Source of the DNA: Mesorhizobium huakuii | Lineage (GTDB): Bacteria > Pseudomonadota > Alphaproteobacteria > Rhizobiales > Rhizobiaceae | Assembly (NCBI RefSeq): GCF_014189455.1 | Contig: NZ_CP050296.1 | Location: 6,630,001 to 6,694,000, forward strand | DNA: 64,000 nucleotides | Direction: 5' to 3' | Part shown: piece after piece, positions 9,497 to 19,177 of the stretch | How positions within the stretch are numbered: position 1 is the stretch's first letter | Layout: the number at the start of each line of letters is the position of its first letter | Notes under the pieces: model-generated | Told to the model about the DNA's origin: nothing | Databases searched by the model: none | Seen by the model: the letters and a program-made list of their open reading frames with translations, nothing else | Translations under genes and position numbers: made by a program

Positions 9497-9633
9497 CGTG
9501 GTTCCTGCTTCGGCAGGAATGACAGTGGGCTTTGCCGCTCGCCGCCGCAACGGAAACCATTTGTTAAGGTTAACGGCGATCCACAGGGCACGCCATAGTC
9601 CCCTCGGATACGTTCGATGCACCCGATCTCGGC

Positions 9634-11262
9634 TCAGTTCACCGGCGGATAGAGCGTGTCGATGATCATGCGCGCGTCGTGGCGCGAATCGATCATGCCA
9701 TAAGTGTTGCGCCACTGGCCGGCCAGGCGCGTCTCGACGAAGGCATCGGCGATCCGCCCTGCCCCGAGCCGCCGCAGTTCCGCCGCGGCCGCCGACAACG
9801 CCAGCTGTTCGGTCAGCAGGCGTGCCGAGCCCTCGTCGGTCGAAGCCACCTGCATCGCCGCCTTCAGCACGCCGATCGTGCCGCGCCCGCCGGCACCGAG
9901 GTCACGGTCGATGCCGGCCAGCACCTCTTCGAATAGGCCCGGCGCCCGGCCAAGCACGCGCAGCACATCGAGCGCCATGACATTGCCCGACCCTTCCCAG
10001 ATCGCATTGACCGGGGCCTCACGATAATAACGGGCGAGCGGCGCTTCCTCGACATAGCCGTTGCCGCCGAGGCACTCCATCGCCTCGTAGAGCAGCGGCG
10101 GCGCGATCTTGCACACCCAGTATTTGACAACCGGCGTCATGGCGCGGGCAAACGCCGCCTCACCGCGATCGCTCGCCGCCTCGTCGAAGGATCGCGCCAG
10201 CCGGAACGACAGAGCCGTGGCAGCGGCAACATCGAGCGCCATGTCGGCCAATACCCGCTGCATCAGCGGCTGCTCGATCAAGGTCGAGCCGAACACCTGG
10301 CGATGGCGGGCGTGATGAACCGCTTCCGCCAGCCCTGCCCGCATGATCGCCGACGATGCCACGGCGCAATCGAGCCGGGTCAAGGTCACCATGTCCATGA
10401 TCGTCTTCACGCCGGCGCCGGGTTCGCCGACCATCTCGCCGATGGCGTTGACGAACTCGACCTCGGAAGACGCGTTGGAGCGGTTGCCGAGCTTGTCCTT
10501 CAGCCGCTGGAAGCGGAAGCCATTGCCCGAGCCGTCGCCGAGAACGCGCGGTACGAGGAAGCAGGACAGTCCCTCCGGTGCCTGCGCCAGAACGAGGAAG
10601 GCGTCCGACATCGGCGCCGACATGAACCATTTGTGCCCGGTCAGGCGATAGAACCCGCTGCCGGCGCGTTCGGCCCTGGTCACATTGGCGCGCACATCCG
10701 TGCCGCCCTGTTTCTCGGTCATGCCCATGCCGAGCGTCAGCCCGGTCTTCTCGACCGGCGGCTTCTGGCTCTGGTCGTATTTGCGTGTCGTGACCCGCGG
10801 CGCCCATTCACGAAACAGTTTCGGGCTGGCCATCAACGCCGCCAGCGAAGCGCTGGTCATGGTGATGGGGCAAAGATGCCCGGTCTCGAGCTCGGCGGTC
10901 AGGTAGAAACGGGCGGCTCGGACCTGGTGGCGGCGGCCGATCTCGGCGTCGCCGTTTTCCCAGACCGAGGAATGCAGCCCGTTGGCCACCGAGCGGCGCA
11001 TCAAGGCGTGATAGGCAGGATGGAACTCGACCAGGTCGATGCGCCGTCCCTGGCGATCATGCGTCCTGAGTTTCGGCGTCTCGACATTGGCCAGGCGCGC
11101 CAGTTCCTGCGCTTCCTGCGTCAGGACAAAACGGCCGAGCCCGTCGAGGTCCTTGCGCACCGGGTCGGAAAACCGTTCGGCAAGCTGGATCAGCAACGGA
11201 TCGCCTCGCCAGGCGTTGCCGCCCGTCAGCGGCGGCGGCTGGTTCGTCACGTCGTCGGTCAC
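9634..11262 (-). CDS. aidB: AidB-type acyl-CoA dehydrogenase
   Basis: 542 residues, the same length class as E. coli AidB (about 541), a flavoprotein of the adaptive response to alkylation damage. The N-terminal NQPPPLTGGNAWRGDP is the AidB-specific opening. FAD-binding motifs GMGMTEKQGGTDVRAN and YRLTGHKWFMSAPMSDAF, and the late MECLGGNGYVEEAPLARYYR, are all seen. AidB binds DNA through its C-terminal region and may protect it from alkylators; that role is inferred from the family. Monocistronic here, divergent from pyrB. Confidence 0.92.
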   Translation of the reverse strand: MTDDVTNQPPPLTGGNAWRGDPLLIQLAERFSDPVRKDLDGLGRFVLTQEAQELARLANVETPKLRTHDRQGRRIDLVEFHPAYHALMRRSVANGLHSSVWENGDAEIGRRHQVRAARFYLTAELETGHLCPITMTSASLAALMASPKLFREWAPRVTTRKYDQSQKPPVEKTGLTLGMGMTEKQGGTDVRANVTRAERAGSGFYRLTGHKWFMSAPMSDAFLVLAQAPEGLSCFLVPRVLGDGSGNGFRFQRLKDKLGNRSNASSEVEFVNAIGEMVGEPGAGVKTIMDMVTLTRLDCAVASSAIMRAGLAEAVHHARHRQVFGSTLIEQPLMQRVLADMALDVAAATALSFRLARSFDEAASDRGEAAFARAMTPVVKYWVCKIAPPLLYEAMECLGGNGYVEEAPLARYYREAPVNAIWEGSGNVMALDVLRVLGRAPGLFEEVLAGIDRDLGAGGRGTIGVLKAAMQVASTDEGSARLLTEQLALSAAAAELRRLGAGRIADAFVETRLAGQWRNTYGMIDSRHDARMIIDTLYPPVN

Positions 11263-11419
11263 AATTCGTCCTTATCGTCGGAAAGCCACGAATCCGGGGC
11301 CATTGGGTAGATATAGCCAAGCGTTGCCGCGCGCGCGACGAAAATACCGGGGAGAACGGCGCCAATCCAAAGCGGGTGCTTGCGGGCGCGAAATCCGCAC
11401 CCTATAGCAGCGCCTTGAG

Positions 11420-12400
11420 ATGACCGACGCTTCGTCCCTGCCACTCTATCCTCACCGCCATCTTCTGGGCATCAGCGATCTTTCGCCGGCCGACATCGAG
11501 CTTTTGCTCGACAGGGCGGATCGGGCCGTCGCGATTTCGCGGCAGTCCGAGAAGAAAACCTCGACGCTGCGCGGGCGCACCCAGATCAACCTCTTCTACG
11601 AAGCCTCGACCCGCACGCAGTCCTCGTTCGAGCTGGCCGGAAAGCGGCTCGGCGCCGACGTCATGAACATGTCGGTGGCGAGTTCTTCGGTGAAGAAGGG
11701 CGAGACGCTCATCGACACCGCGATGACGCTCAACGCCATGCGGCCCGACATCCTGATCATCCGCCATCAGTCGGCGGGTGCCGCGGCACTTCTGGCCCAA
11801 AAGGTCGGCTGCTCCGTCGTCAACGCCGGCGACGGCGCGCATGAACACCCGACGCAGGCGCTGCTTGACGCGCTGACCATCCGCCGCGCCAAGGGTCCGC
11901 TGTCGAAGCTGATCGTGGCGATCTGCGGCGACATCCTGCATTCGCGCGTGGCGCGCTCCAACATCATGCTTCTCAACGCGCTTGGTGCACAGGTGCGGGT
12001 GGTGGCGCCTTCGACGCTGCTGCCGTCCGGTATCGAGAAAATGGGCGTCATCGTCACCCGCTCGATGGCCGAGGGCCTCAAGGACGCCGACGTGGTGATG
12101 ATGCTGCGGCTGCAGCGCGAGCGGATGGAAGGCGCCTTCGTGCCTTCGGTGCGCGAATATTTCCGCTATTTCGGCCTCGACGCCGAAAAGCTGAAGGCCG
12201 CCAAGGACGACGCGATGGTGATGCATCCCGGCCCGATGAACCGCGGCGTCGAAATCGCCTCGGAAATCGCCGACGGTCCGCAAAGCGTCATCCAGGAACA
12301 GGTGGAGATGGGCGTCGCCGTGCGCATGGCGGTGATGGAAGCGCTGCTCGACCCCCGTCGTAATCAAGAGGGCCACAACCAGGAAGGGCGCGGCGCATGA
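11420..12400 (+). CDS. pyrB: Aspartate carbamoyltransferase catalytic subunit
   Basis: Condenses carbamoyl phosphate and aspartate, the first committed step of pyrimidine synthesis. 326 residues. The carbamoyl-phosphate loop Ser63-Thr-Arg-Thr ([18 protein letters not shown]), the [14 protein letters not shown] motif and the aspartate-binding [12 protein letters not shown] are present. No pyrI is nearby. The stop overlaps the next gene as ATGA. This fits the ATCase class that forms a complex with an inactive dihydroorotase-like partner. Confidence 0.97.
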   Translation: MTDASSLPLYPHRHLLGISDLSPADIELLLDRADRAVAISRQSEKKTSTLRGRTQINLFYEASTRTQSSFELAGKRLGADVMNMSVASSSVKKGETLIDTAMTLNAMRPDILIIRHQSAGAAALLAQKVGCSVVNAGDGAHEHPTQALLDALTIRRAKGPLSKLIVAICGDILHSRVARSNIMLLNALGAQVRVVAPSTLLPSGIEKMGVIVTRSMAEGLKDADVVMMLRLQRERMEGAFVPSVREYFRYFGLDAEKLKAAKDDAMVMHPGPMNRGVEIASEIADGPQSVIQEQVEMGVAVRMAVMEALLDPRRNQEGHNQEGRGA

Positions 12401-13683
12401 GCATAATGGTCTTTGAACGCGCCCGCATTGTCGACCCCTCGCGCGGCATCGACGAAGTTGGCTCCGTCATTGTCGAGGGCCGCAAGATCGTTGCCGCCGG
12501 CAAGGCGGCGCTGAACCAGGGCGCGCCTGAGGGCGCCACCGTTATCGACTGTGCTGGTAAGGCCATCATTCCCGGCCTGATCGACGGCCGCGTCTTCATC
12601 GGTGAACCAGGCGGCGAGCATCGCGAAACCATCGCTTCGGCGAGCGTTGCCGCGGCGGCCGGCGGCGTCACCTCCGTCGTCATGATGCCCGACACCGACC
12701 CGGTGATCGACAATGTCGCGCTGGTCGAGTTCGTGCTGCGCACCGCCAAGGACACAGCGATCGTCAACGTCTTCCCTGCGGCGGCGATCACCAAGGGGCT
12801 CGATGGCCGCGAGATGACTGAGTTCGGCCTGTTGCGCGAGGCCGGCGCCGTTGCCTTCACCGATGGCCGTCACACCATTTCCAACTCACTGGTGATGCGC
12901 CGCGCGCTGACCTATGCCCGCGATTTCGGCGCCACCATCGTGCATGAAACGCAGGATGCCGACCTCGGTTCATCCGGCGTCATGAATGAAGGTCTGTACG
13001 CCAGCTGGCTTGGCCTCTCCGGCATTCCGCGTGAAGCTGAATCGATCCCGCTCGAGCGCGACCTTGCGTTGGCGCGGCTGACGCGCGGCTCCTATCACGC
13101 AGCGAAGATTTCGACGGCGATGGCGGCAAACGCCGTGACGCGCGCGAAAGCCGATGGCGCGGCAGTGACGTCAGGCGTGTCGATCCACAATCTGTCGCTC
13201 AATGAAAACGATGTCGGCGAATACCGCACCTTCTTCCGCCTGACGCCGCCGTTGCGCGCCGAGGAAGACCGGCTGGCGATGATCGAGGCAGTCAGGGACG
13301 GCACGGTGGACATCATCGTCTCCTCGCACGATCCGCAGGATGTCGACACCAAGCGCCTGCCCTTCGCCGACGCCGCGGCCGGCGCCATCGGCCTCGAAAC
13401 GCTGCTCGGCGCGGCCTTGCGGCTCTACCACAATGGCGACGTGACCCTGCTGCGACTGGTCGAAACGCTGTCCACCGCGCCGGCAAAGCTGTTCGGCCTG
13501 CCCGGCGGCACGCTGAAGCCCGGCGCCATTGCGGACCTTGCACTTGTCGATCTCGATGAGCCCTGGATCGTCAGCGAAAGCGGCATTCGCTCGCGCTCGA
13601 AAAACACCTGCTTCGAAGGCGCGCGCCTGCAAGGCAAGGTCTTGCAAACGCTGGTGGCGGGCCGCACAGTATTTTCAGCTTAA
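12397..13683 (+). CDS. pyrC: Dihydroorotase-like protein lacking metal ligands (PyrC'/PyrX type)
   Basis: 428-residue amidohydrolase-fold protein homologous to class I dihydroorotase, coupled to pyrB by an ATGA overlap. The HxH metal motif after GLID is replaced: the text reads [13 protein letters not shown] (Arg65-Val-Phe67). The later His of the usual HVST is Lys237 (YHAAKIST), and the catalytic Asp of TDHAPH is Ser310 (SSHDPQ). The His near 183 (IVHETQD) remains. Such proteins in other bacteria are catalytically dead and needed to assemble active ATCase, so a structural role is inferred. A second, active dihydroorotase should exist elsewhere. Confidence 0.88.
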   Translation: MSIMVFERARIVDPSRGIDEVGSVIVEGRKIVAAGKAALNQGAPEGATVIDCAGKAIIPGLIDGRVFIGEPGGEHRETIASASVAAAAGGVTSVVMMPDTDPVIDNVALVEFVLRTAKDTAIVNVFPAAAITKGLDGREMTEFGLLREAGAVAFTDGRHTISNSLVMRRALTYARDFGATIVHETQDADLGSSGVMNEGLYASWLGLSGIPREAESIPLERDLALARLTRGSYHAAKISTAMAANAVTRAKADGAAVTSGVSIHNLSLNENDVGEYRTFFRLTPPLRAEEDRLAMIEAVRDGTVDIIVSSHDPQDVDTKRLPFADAAAGAIGLETLLGAALRLYHNGDVTLLRLVETLSTAPAKLFGLPGGTLKPGAIADLALVDLDEPWIVSESGIRSRSKNTCFEGARLQGKVLQTLVAGRTVFSA

Positions 13684-13768
13684 TCCTGCCGACCAGCCAA
13701 TCTTCGCAGCACTCTGGTTTCGCGGTACGGTGAACTGTCATCCACCCACTCTTCCGAGAGCCTTTGCC

Positions 13769-14490
13769 ATGAGATCGCATCATCCTTCCTGGCTGCAGTC
13801 GATCTGGCGTCGCCTTCGTCCCGCGCCGAAGATCATCGTCACACAGAAGTTCAACCGGAATTCCAGAAGGTGAGTTCCCTGATGCCGCCGGAGGATAGCG
13901 GTGCCTGGCTGCTGGAGAGGCTGCGGCAGCAGATCGGATTGAAGACTCTCGCAGCCAGCCGGCTGCTCGACTTCGGCTGCGGCGTCCGGTTCACCCAGGC
14001 TATCCTAAATCGCAGGATTCCGATCCAATCCTACACTGGCGTCGACTGCTTCGCGGAGATGATCGACTTCCTGCGCTCCACCGTACGCGATCCCCGTTTC
14101 TCCTATGTCCTTCTGGACGCGCACCATCCGCTCTATAACCCGAAAGGGCGCCCACTCTCCAATGAGACGGAACTTCCGCTGCCCTTGCGCGCCTTTGACG
14201 TCGTCTCGCTATTTTCTGTGATCACCCACCAGAATCCCGATGACGCGGCGTTCATCTTCACCCTCCTGCGCCGCCACACGGCAACTCAGGGCCGCCTTCT
14301 TTTCACTTGCTTTCTGGATGCCGGGATCGCCGAGTTCGAAGACAGGAGCCCGGACAGGAACGGCGGCATGTGCTTTTACAATCCTGATTTCCTTGCCCGT
14401 CTGGTTGAGGGCTGCGGTTGGCGAATCGTCCATAGAGCGCCAGGCGAAGGGCCCCTGATCGGTGACTCGTTCGTCATCGCCTTGGCTTGA
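13769..14490 (+). CDS. Class I SAM-dependent methyltransferase, probable frameshift near the 5' end
   Basis: The main frame (GTG 13870 or ATG 13882 to 14490) has the SAM-binding glycine motif LLDFGCGVRFTQ, an acidic strand YTGVDCFAEM and motif IV-like FDVVSLFSVITHQNP. Immediately upstream, in another frame, ATG 13769 with GAGAG before it encodes a 34-residue basic leader (MRSHHPSWLQSIWRRLR...) that stops exactly where the methyltransferase frame opens. This suggests a single ~240-residue gene broken by one base near 13862-13872. The substrate is unknown. If there is no frameshift, the gene is 13870-14490. Confidence 0.62.
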
Positions 14491-14533
14491 ACGCAAGCCA
14501 AGCCGGTGACATAAGAAAATACGGGGGGAAACA

Positions 14534-15121
14534 ATGAATTACGGCATCATCCCAGCACTTGTGTTCGGCTACCTCTTAGGCTCGATTCCCTTCGGGCTGC
14601 TGCTGACGCGGGCCGCCGGCCTTGGTGACGTGCGCAAGATCGGCTCGGGCAACATCGGCGCCACCAATGTGCTGCGAACCGGCAACAAGGGCCTGGCCGC
14701 CGCGACGCTGCTGCTCGACGCGCTGAAGGGAACCGCCGCCGTTCTGATTGCTGGCCATTTCGCACCAGAAACAGCCGTCTGGGCCGGTCTTGGCGCCTTT
14801 CTCGGTCATCTCTTCCCGGTCTGGCTGGGTTTCAAGGGCGGCAAGGGCGTCGCCACCTATCTCGGCGTGCTGATCGGCCTTGCCTGGCAGGTGGCGCTGA
14901 TTTTCGCCGTCGTCTGGCTGGTGATGGCTTTCCTGTTCCGCTTCTCCTCGCTGGCAGCGCTGACGGCAGCCGTCGTCGTGCCGATTGCTCTGTATTTTAT
15001 GAGCACACCGCAAATACCCGTCCTGTTCGTGGTGATGAGCATCATCGTCTTCATGAAGCATAGGGCGAACATTTCGCGGCTGCTTGCCGGCACCGAGGGC
15101 AAGATCGGAGCCAAGGGATGA
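14534..15121 (+). CDS. plsY: Glycerol-3-phosphate acyltransferase PlsY
   Basis: 195-residue inner-membrane enzyme that transfers acyl from acyl-phosphate to glycerol-3-phosphate, the first step of phospholipid synthesis. All three conserved loops are visible: [33 protein letters not shown], the [21 protein letters not shown] motif, and the C-terminal [16 protein letters not shown]. Five hydrophobic spans as expected. The stop overlaps dprA as ATGA. GGGGGGAAAC precedes the ATG. Confidence 0.97.
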   Translation: MNYGIIPALVFGYLLGSIPFGLLLTRAAGLGDVRKIGSGNIGATNVLRTGNKGLAAATLLLDALKGTAAVLIAGHFAPETAVWAGLGAFLGHLFPVWLGFKGGKGVATYLGVLIGLAWQVALIFAVVWLVMAFLFRFSSLAALTAAVVVPIALYFMSTPQIPVLFVVMSIIVFMKHRANISRLLAGTEGKIGAKG

Positions 15122-16251
15122 GCGAGCCGGCCGCCGGGCCGCGCCTCAGCGACCGGCAGCGGCTGAGCTGGCTGCGGCTGATCCGCACCCAGAATGTCGG
15201 CCCCGCTTCCTTTCGCGACCTGATCAACCGCTTCGGGTCCGCCGAGGTGGCGTTGGAAATCCTGCCGGAACTGATGATTTCCGGTGGCGCCAGCCGGATC
15301 GCTCGCATTCCCTCCATCGCCGAAGCCGAGGCCGAACTCGAGGCAGCCCGCCGGGCTGGCGCGCGTTTTGTCGGCATCGGGGAACCGGACTATCCGCCTT
15401 TGCTGAGAAGCATGGATAATCCGCCGCCACTGCTCGCGGTGAAAGGCAATGCCTCTGTCTTCCGGCTGCCGGGCGTTGCCATCGTCGGCGCCCGCAACGC
15501 ATCCCTGGCCGGTATCAAGATGGCACGCATGCTGGCGGCCGATCTTGGCGGCGACGGTTATGGCATCGTCTCCGGCCTGGCGCGCGGTATCGACACGGCG
15601 GCGCATCAAGGCAGCCTGGCGACCGGCACGATCGGGGTGTTGGCCGGAGGGCTTGATCTGCCCTACCCGCCTGAAAATGCCGGCCTGTGCGCGGAAATCG
15701 CCGAGCGTGGCGCTGTCATCTCGGAAATGCCGTTCGGCTGGCAGCCGCGCGCCCAGGATTTTCCGCGGCGCAACCGCCTTGTCGCAGGTGCTGCCCTTGG
15801 GCTGGTGGTGGTCGAGGCAGCGCAGCGCTCGGGCTCGCTGATCAGCGCCAGGCTTGCCGGCGAAATGGGCCGGCTGGTCTTTGCCGTTCCTGGCTCGCCG
15901 CTGGACCCACGCGCGGCCGGCACCAACGGCCTGCTCAAGGACGGCGCGACGCTGGTCACCGAAGCCTCTGATATTTCAAGAGCGATCGCGCCGCTGACCG
16001 GCATGCGGGCGCCTGACGTGCCGCCATTCGACGACCCGCCGGATTTCTCGGCCACGCCGCCACCCGGCGAGAGCGACCGTGCCAAGGTGATCGAAGCGCT
16101 CGGTCCGACGCCAGTGCCGGTCGACGAGATCATCCGCCACACCGGCCTGCATCCGGCCCAGGTCTTCATGGTGCTTTTGGAACTCGACCTTGCCGGCCGG
16201 CTCGAACGCCATGCCGGCGGCAATGTCTCGCTGGTTTTCGGGGAAAGCTAA
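15118..16251 (+). CDS. dprA: DNA-processing protein DprA (Smf)
   Basis: 377 residues. DprA loads RecA on incoming single-stranded DNA during transformation and is widespread in species not known to be competent. A helical N-terminus, the Rossmann-like core with [35 protein letters not shown] and [10 protein letters not shown], and the [11 protein letters not shown] motif are present. The C-terminal ~65 residues form the winged-helix-like DprA tail ([30 protein letters not shown]). Coupled to plsY by ATGA, an arrangement common in alphaproteobacteria. Confidence 0.95.
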   Translation: MSEPAAGPRLSDRQRLSWLRLIRTQNVGPASFRDLINRFGSAEVALEILPELMISGGASRIARIPSIAEAEAELEAARRAGARFVGIGEPDYPPLLRSMDNPPPLLAVKGNASVFRLPGVAIVGARNASLAGIKMARMLAADLGGDGYGIVSGLARGIDTAAHQGSLATGTIGVLAGGLDLPYPPENAGLCAEIAERGAVISEMPFGWQPRAQDFPRRNRLVAGAALGLVVVEAAQRSGSLISARLAGEMGRLVFAVPGSPLDPRAAGTNGLLKDGATLVTEASDISRAIAPLTGMRAPDVPPFDDPPDFSATPPPGESDRAKVIEALGPTPVPVDEIIRHTGLHPAQVFMVLLELDLAGRLERHAGGNVSLVFGES

Positions 16252-16258
16252 CCGCAGC

Positions 16259-16471
16259 TCAATGGCGTTTGGGGTCCTTCTCCCCGATCTCGGCGTAGTC
16301 CGGTGTGTTGGCTCCAAACAAATCCTTCTCGACAGCCTTGCGCCAGACTGCATCGGCGTCCTCGGGACGCAACGGCTCAACTGCCGTCTTGGCATCACCG
16401 CTATGCGGCTCGGAGCGTCGCCGAAGCCAGGCGGGCATGATTTCCCGGATGAGGCTGGTCAGTTGGATCAT
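16259..16471 (-). CDS. Small hypothetical protein
   Basis: 70 residues from ATG 16471, preceded by a good AAGGAG site. A hydrophobic/basic N-terminus (MIQLTSLIREIMPAWLRRR) is followed by a charged, acidic C-terminal half (PEDADAVWRKAVEKDLFG). I do not recognise the family. It lies 8 bases from the dprA stop, convergent with it, and downstream of otsB on the same strand. Confidence 0.55.
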   Translation of the reverse strand: MIQLTSLIREIMPAWLRRRSEPHSGDAKTAVEPLRPEDADAVWRKAVEKDLFGANTPDYAEIGEKDPKRH

Positions 16472-16516
16472 TGCAAACTCCTTCCATGCGCGTGAATGGC
16501 TTGGGTGCAATCCGGT

Positions 16517-17302
16517 TCATTTGGCCATTGCGGCCAGCGTGGCCGCGGTCTCGCGTCTACTCATCCCGTCCAGCCAGGCCAAGGCCGCATCCACGCCGGC
16601 CAGCGCAAAAGGTGCCGCTGTCGATCCGTATGGCTTTATGCGAACCGAGATGCCGTCCAATTCGTTGACGACCTCGAACCCGTTCTCGTCTGACGTATCG
16701 TCACCGAGGAACACCGGGCGCCGTCCCCTGAAAGCCGGAATTTGCATGAAGCGTCGGATCGCTGCTCCCTTCGCCGCCTCCAGCGGCATCAGTTCCACGC
16801 CGGCGTTGCCCGCCAAGACCCGATAGCCTGCGGGCAACCTGTCCAGTGCCTGTTCGACCAACTCCGTCGCGCGCTGCAACAAATGCGGCGCCGCGCGTGT
16901 ATGAATGGCCAGGATCGGTCCCTTGCGTTCGATATAGACATCCGCATTGTCCAGTTCCGTCGCGATTTCGTCGGCAAGTGCGGCAATGTCAGCCGGTTCG
17001 ACGGCGGCTTCGACCGCACCATCGCGCGCCAGCCTGTGCTCGAGGCCATAAAGCCCGGCGGCGCGCAATCTGAGAGGTTGGAAGAGATGGTCGACGGCGG
17101 CGATCGACCGTCCGGTGATGAACGCAAGCGCTCCGTCCAATTGCGATTCAAGCCGTGTCAACAGCATGCGCAACTCCTCACTGACGACCACCGCATCGGG
17201 ATGCGCGGCATGTTCGAGAAGCGTGCCATCGATATCGAGGAACAGGGTCCATGGCCCTTGCGGGACAACGGGTTCCGGCGGGTTTGGCAATATCGACATC
17301 AC
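16517..17302 (-). CDS. otsB: Trehalose-6-phosphate phosphatase
   Basis: 261-residue HAD phosphatase that dephosphorylates trehalose-6-phosphate. The nucleophile motif is LFLDIDGTLLE (Asp23, Asp25), HAD motif II lies in ALAFITGRSI, and motif IV is PVFLGDDTSDENGF. The start overlaps the otsA stop (ATGA, 17299-17302), so OtsA and OtsB are translated in a coupled way, giving a complete two-step trehalose pathway. Confidence 0.95.
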   Translation of the reverse strand: MMSILPNPPEPVVPQGPWTLFLDIDGTLLEHAAHPDAVVVSEELRMLLTRLESQLDGALAFITGRSIAAVDHLFQPLRLRAAGLYGLEHRLARDGAVEAAVEPADIAALADEIATELDNADVYIERKGPILAIHTRAAPHLLQRATELVEQALDRLPAGYRVLAGNAGVELMPLEAAKGAAIRRFMQIPAFRGRRPVFLGDDTSDENGFEVVNELDGISVRIKPYGSTAAPFALAGVDAALAWLDGMSRRETAATLAAMAK

Positions 17303-19068
17303 AGCGCCGCCACGCGTCTGCGATCGAGCAGCGATATAACGTTGGCAGGGGCCGCTGGAGAAGCACCCACGGCACGATCGACCGCGTCACGCTTGCGCAA
17401 GCGCGCGGCATCGAGAAGCATGCTGCCCGCCCACCTGTAGACATTGTTTTCGCGCACGATCTCGCGCATGCGTCGCATGCGCTGGCGTTGCTCCTCCTCG
17501 GACATGGTCAAGGCCTGCAGCAAGGCGTCGCCCATCATTGCCGCGTCATAGGGATTGACGATCAGGGCTTCCAGCAGCTCCTTCGAGGCTCCGGCGAACA
17601 TGCTGAGCAGCAGCACACCCTGTTCATCCTCGCGCGCCGCGACAAACTCCTTGGCAACCAGGTTCATGCCGTCATGCAGGCTGGTGACCATGCAGACGTC
17701 GGCGGCACGGTAGATTTCGTAGACCTGCAGCTGCGAGTGATGTTCCGTCACCATCAGGACGGGGGTGTAGCCTTCGCGGCCATAGCGCTGGTTGAGATCC
17801 TCGGCATGGAGCAGGCACTCCTCGTACAATTGTTGATAGGCAGGCAGAGTGCCGCGGCTGGGCGCCGCGATCTGCAAGAGCGCCACCTTGCCGATCCATT
17901 CCGGGTGAAGCGTCAGCAGTTCATCGAGTGCGTTGAAGCGATCGAGGATGCCCTTGGTGTAGTCGAGACGCTCAACGCCCACGCACAGCTTGACATGTTC
18001 GGCCAGGCCGAATTTCTCGCGAACCTGCCGACGGCATTGCGCGACATCTGGCAGTTTGTCCAGGTGCGGCGGCGACCACTCGATTGAAATCGGATAGGCG
18101 TGCACCAGGCTGATCTCGCCGCCATAGGAAATGGCCGAATCCTCGCGCTCGATCCTGCTTTCCAGGAAACGGTCGACGCTGTCGATGAAGTTGTTGCAAT
18201 GGAACTGGGTGTGGAAGCCGACGATCGAACTGCCGAGCAGGCCCTCGAGAATCTTCTCGCGCCACGGGCAGATGCTGAACACTTCCGAATTCGGCCATGG
18301 AATGTGCCAGAAGGTGATGATGATCGCCTCCGGCAGGCGCTCGCGGATCATCCGCGGCAACAGCGCGAAATGGTAATCCTGGACCAGCACGATCGGCCGC
18401 TCGTTACGTGCTTCCGCGACAACGGTGTCGGCGAATTTGCGATTGACCGCCTCATAGGCTTCCCAATCCGAGGCGCGGAATATCGGCCGGGTGAAGGCGA
18501 TATGGCAAAGCGGCCACAGGCCCTCATTGGCAAAGCCGAGATAATAACCTTGCTGCTCCTCCTCGCTCAGCCAGACGCGGCGCAGCGTGTAGGAAGGATT
18601 GTCAGGCGGCACCTCGATCCGGTCGTTCTTGTCGACCACCAGCGCGTCGGCCGAACCGCCGCCATAGGCGATCCACGTGCCCGCACAGGCGCGCGTGATC
18701 GGCTCCAGGGCGGAGACGAGCCCGCTGGCGGGTACGACCAGCTGGATGTCGTCGCCCTCGCGGTTGTGGATGTACGGCTCACGATTTGAAACGACGATCA
18801 CCTGGGCATCGGGCAATTCGGTTGCCAGGATGTGACGCAGCGTTTCGGGTGACCATTGCACCAGCGCGGCAACGGCCGACTGACCGTTCTTCTCGAATTC
18901 CGGCAGTGAGCTGTGAGCGGGGCTGGCCCCCACGGCGGCAATCCGCGCGCCCCTGCGCGCCCGCACCACCATCGTCACCAGCGCGATGACCAGGACGCCG
19001 ACAGCTGCAAGGGTGAAGAGCCATAATGCGAATGAAGGAACAACCAGATACGAACTGTCGTCGGACAT
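17299..19068 (-). CDS. otsA: Trehalose-6-phosphate synthase with N-terminal membrane segment
   Basis: 589 residues; the GT20 domain makes trehalose-6-phosphate from a nucleotide-glucose and glucose-6-phosphate. It begins near residue 90 ([13 protein letters not shown]) and contains [31 protein letters not shown] and [17 protein letters not shown]. Before it lies an unusual N-terminal extension: a transmembrane span ([23 protein letters not shown], about 14-36) and a basic linker, so the enzyme is probably membrane-anchored with its catalytic part in the cytosol. Standard OtsA (~470 aa) lacks this. Confidence 0.93.
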   Translation of the reverse strand: MSDDSSYLVVPSFALWLFTLAAVGVLVIALVTMVVRARRGARIAAVGASPAHSSLPEFEKNGQSAVAALVQWSPETLRHILATELPDAQVIVVSNREPYIHNREGDDIQLVVPASGLVSALEPITRACAGTWIAYGGGSADALVVDKNDRIEVPPDNPSYTLRRVWLSEEEQQGYYLGFANEGLWPLCHIAFTRPIFRASDWEAYEAVNRKFADTVVAEARNERPIVLVQDYHFALLPRMIRERLPEAIIITFWHIPWPNSEVFSICPWREKILEGLLGSSIVGFHTQFHCNNFIDSVDRFLESRIEREDSAISYGGEISLVHAYPISIEWSPPHLDKLPDVAQCRRQVREKFGLAEHVKLCVGVERLDYTKGILDRFNALDELLTLHPEWIGKVALLQIAAPSRGTLPAYQQLYEECLLHAEDLNQRYGREGYTPVLMVTEHHSQLQVYEIYRAADVCMVTSLHDGMNLVAKEFVAAREDEQGVLLLSMFAGASKELLEALIVNPYDAAMMGDALLQALTMSEEEQRQRMRRMREIVRENNVYRWAGSMLLDAARLRKRDAVDRAVGASPAAPANVISLLDRRRVAAL

Positions 19069-19177
19069 TGAAACCGATTACCTTTCAATGGGATACCGCA
19101 GCGTCTTCGTTGACTGGGAGTTCCGGCACCCATAGTCTGGTGGTCCAACGCCTGTGGTGCGGGATGGTTCCGATTTT

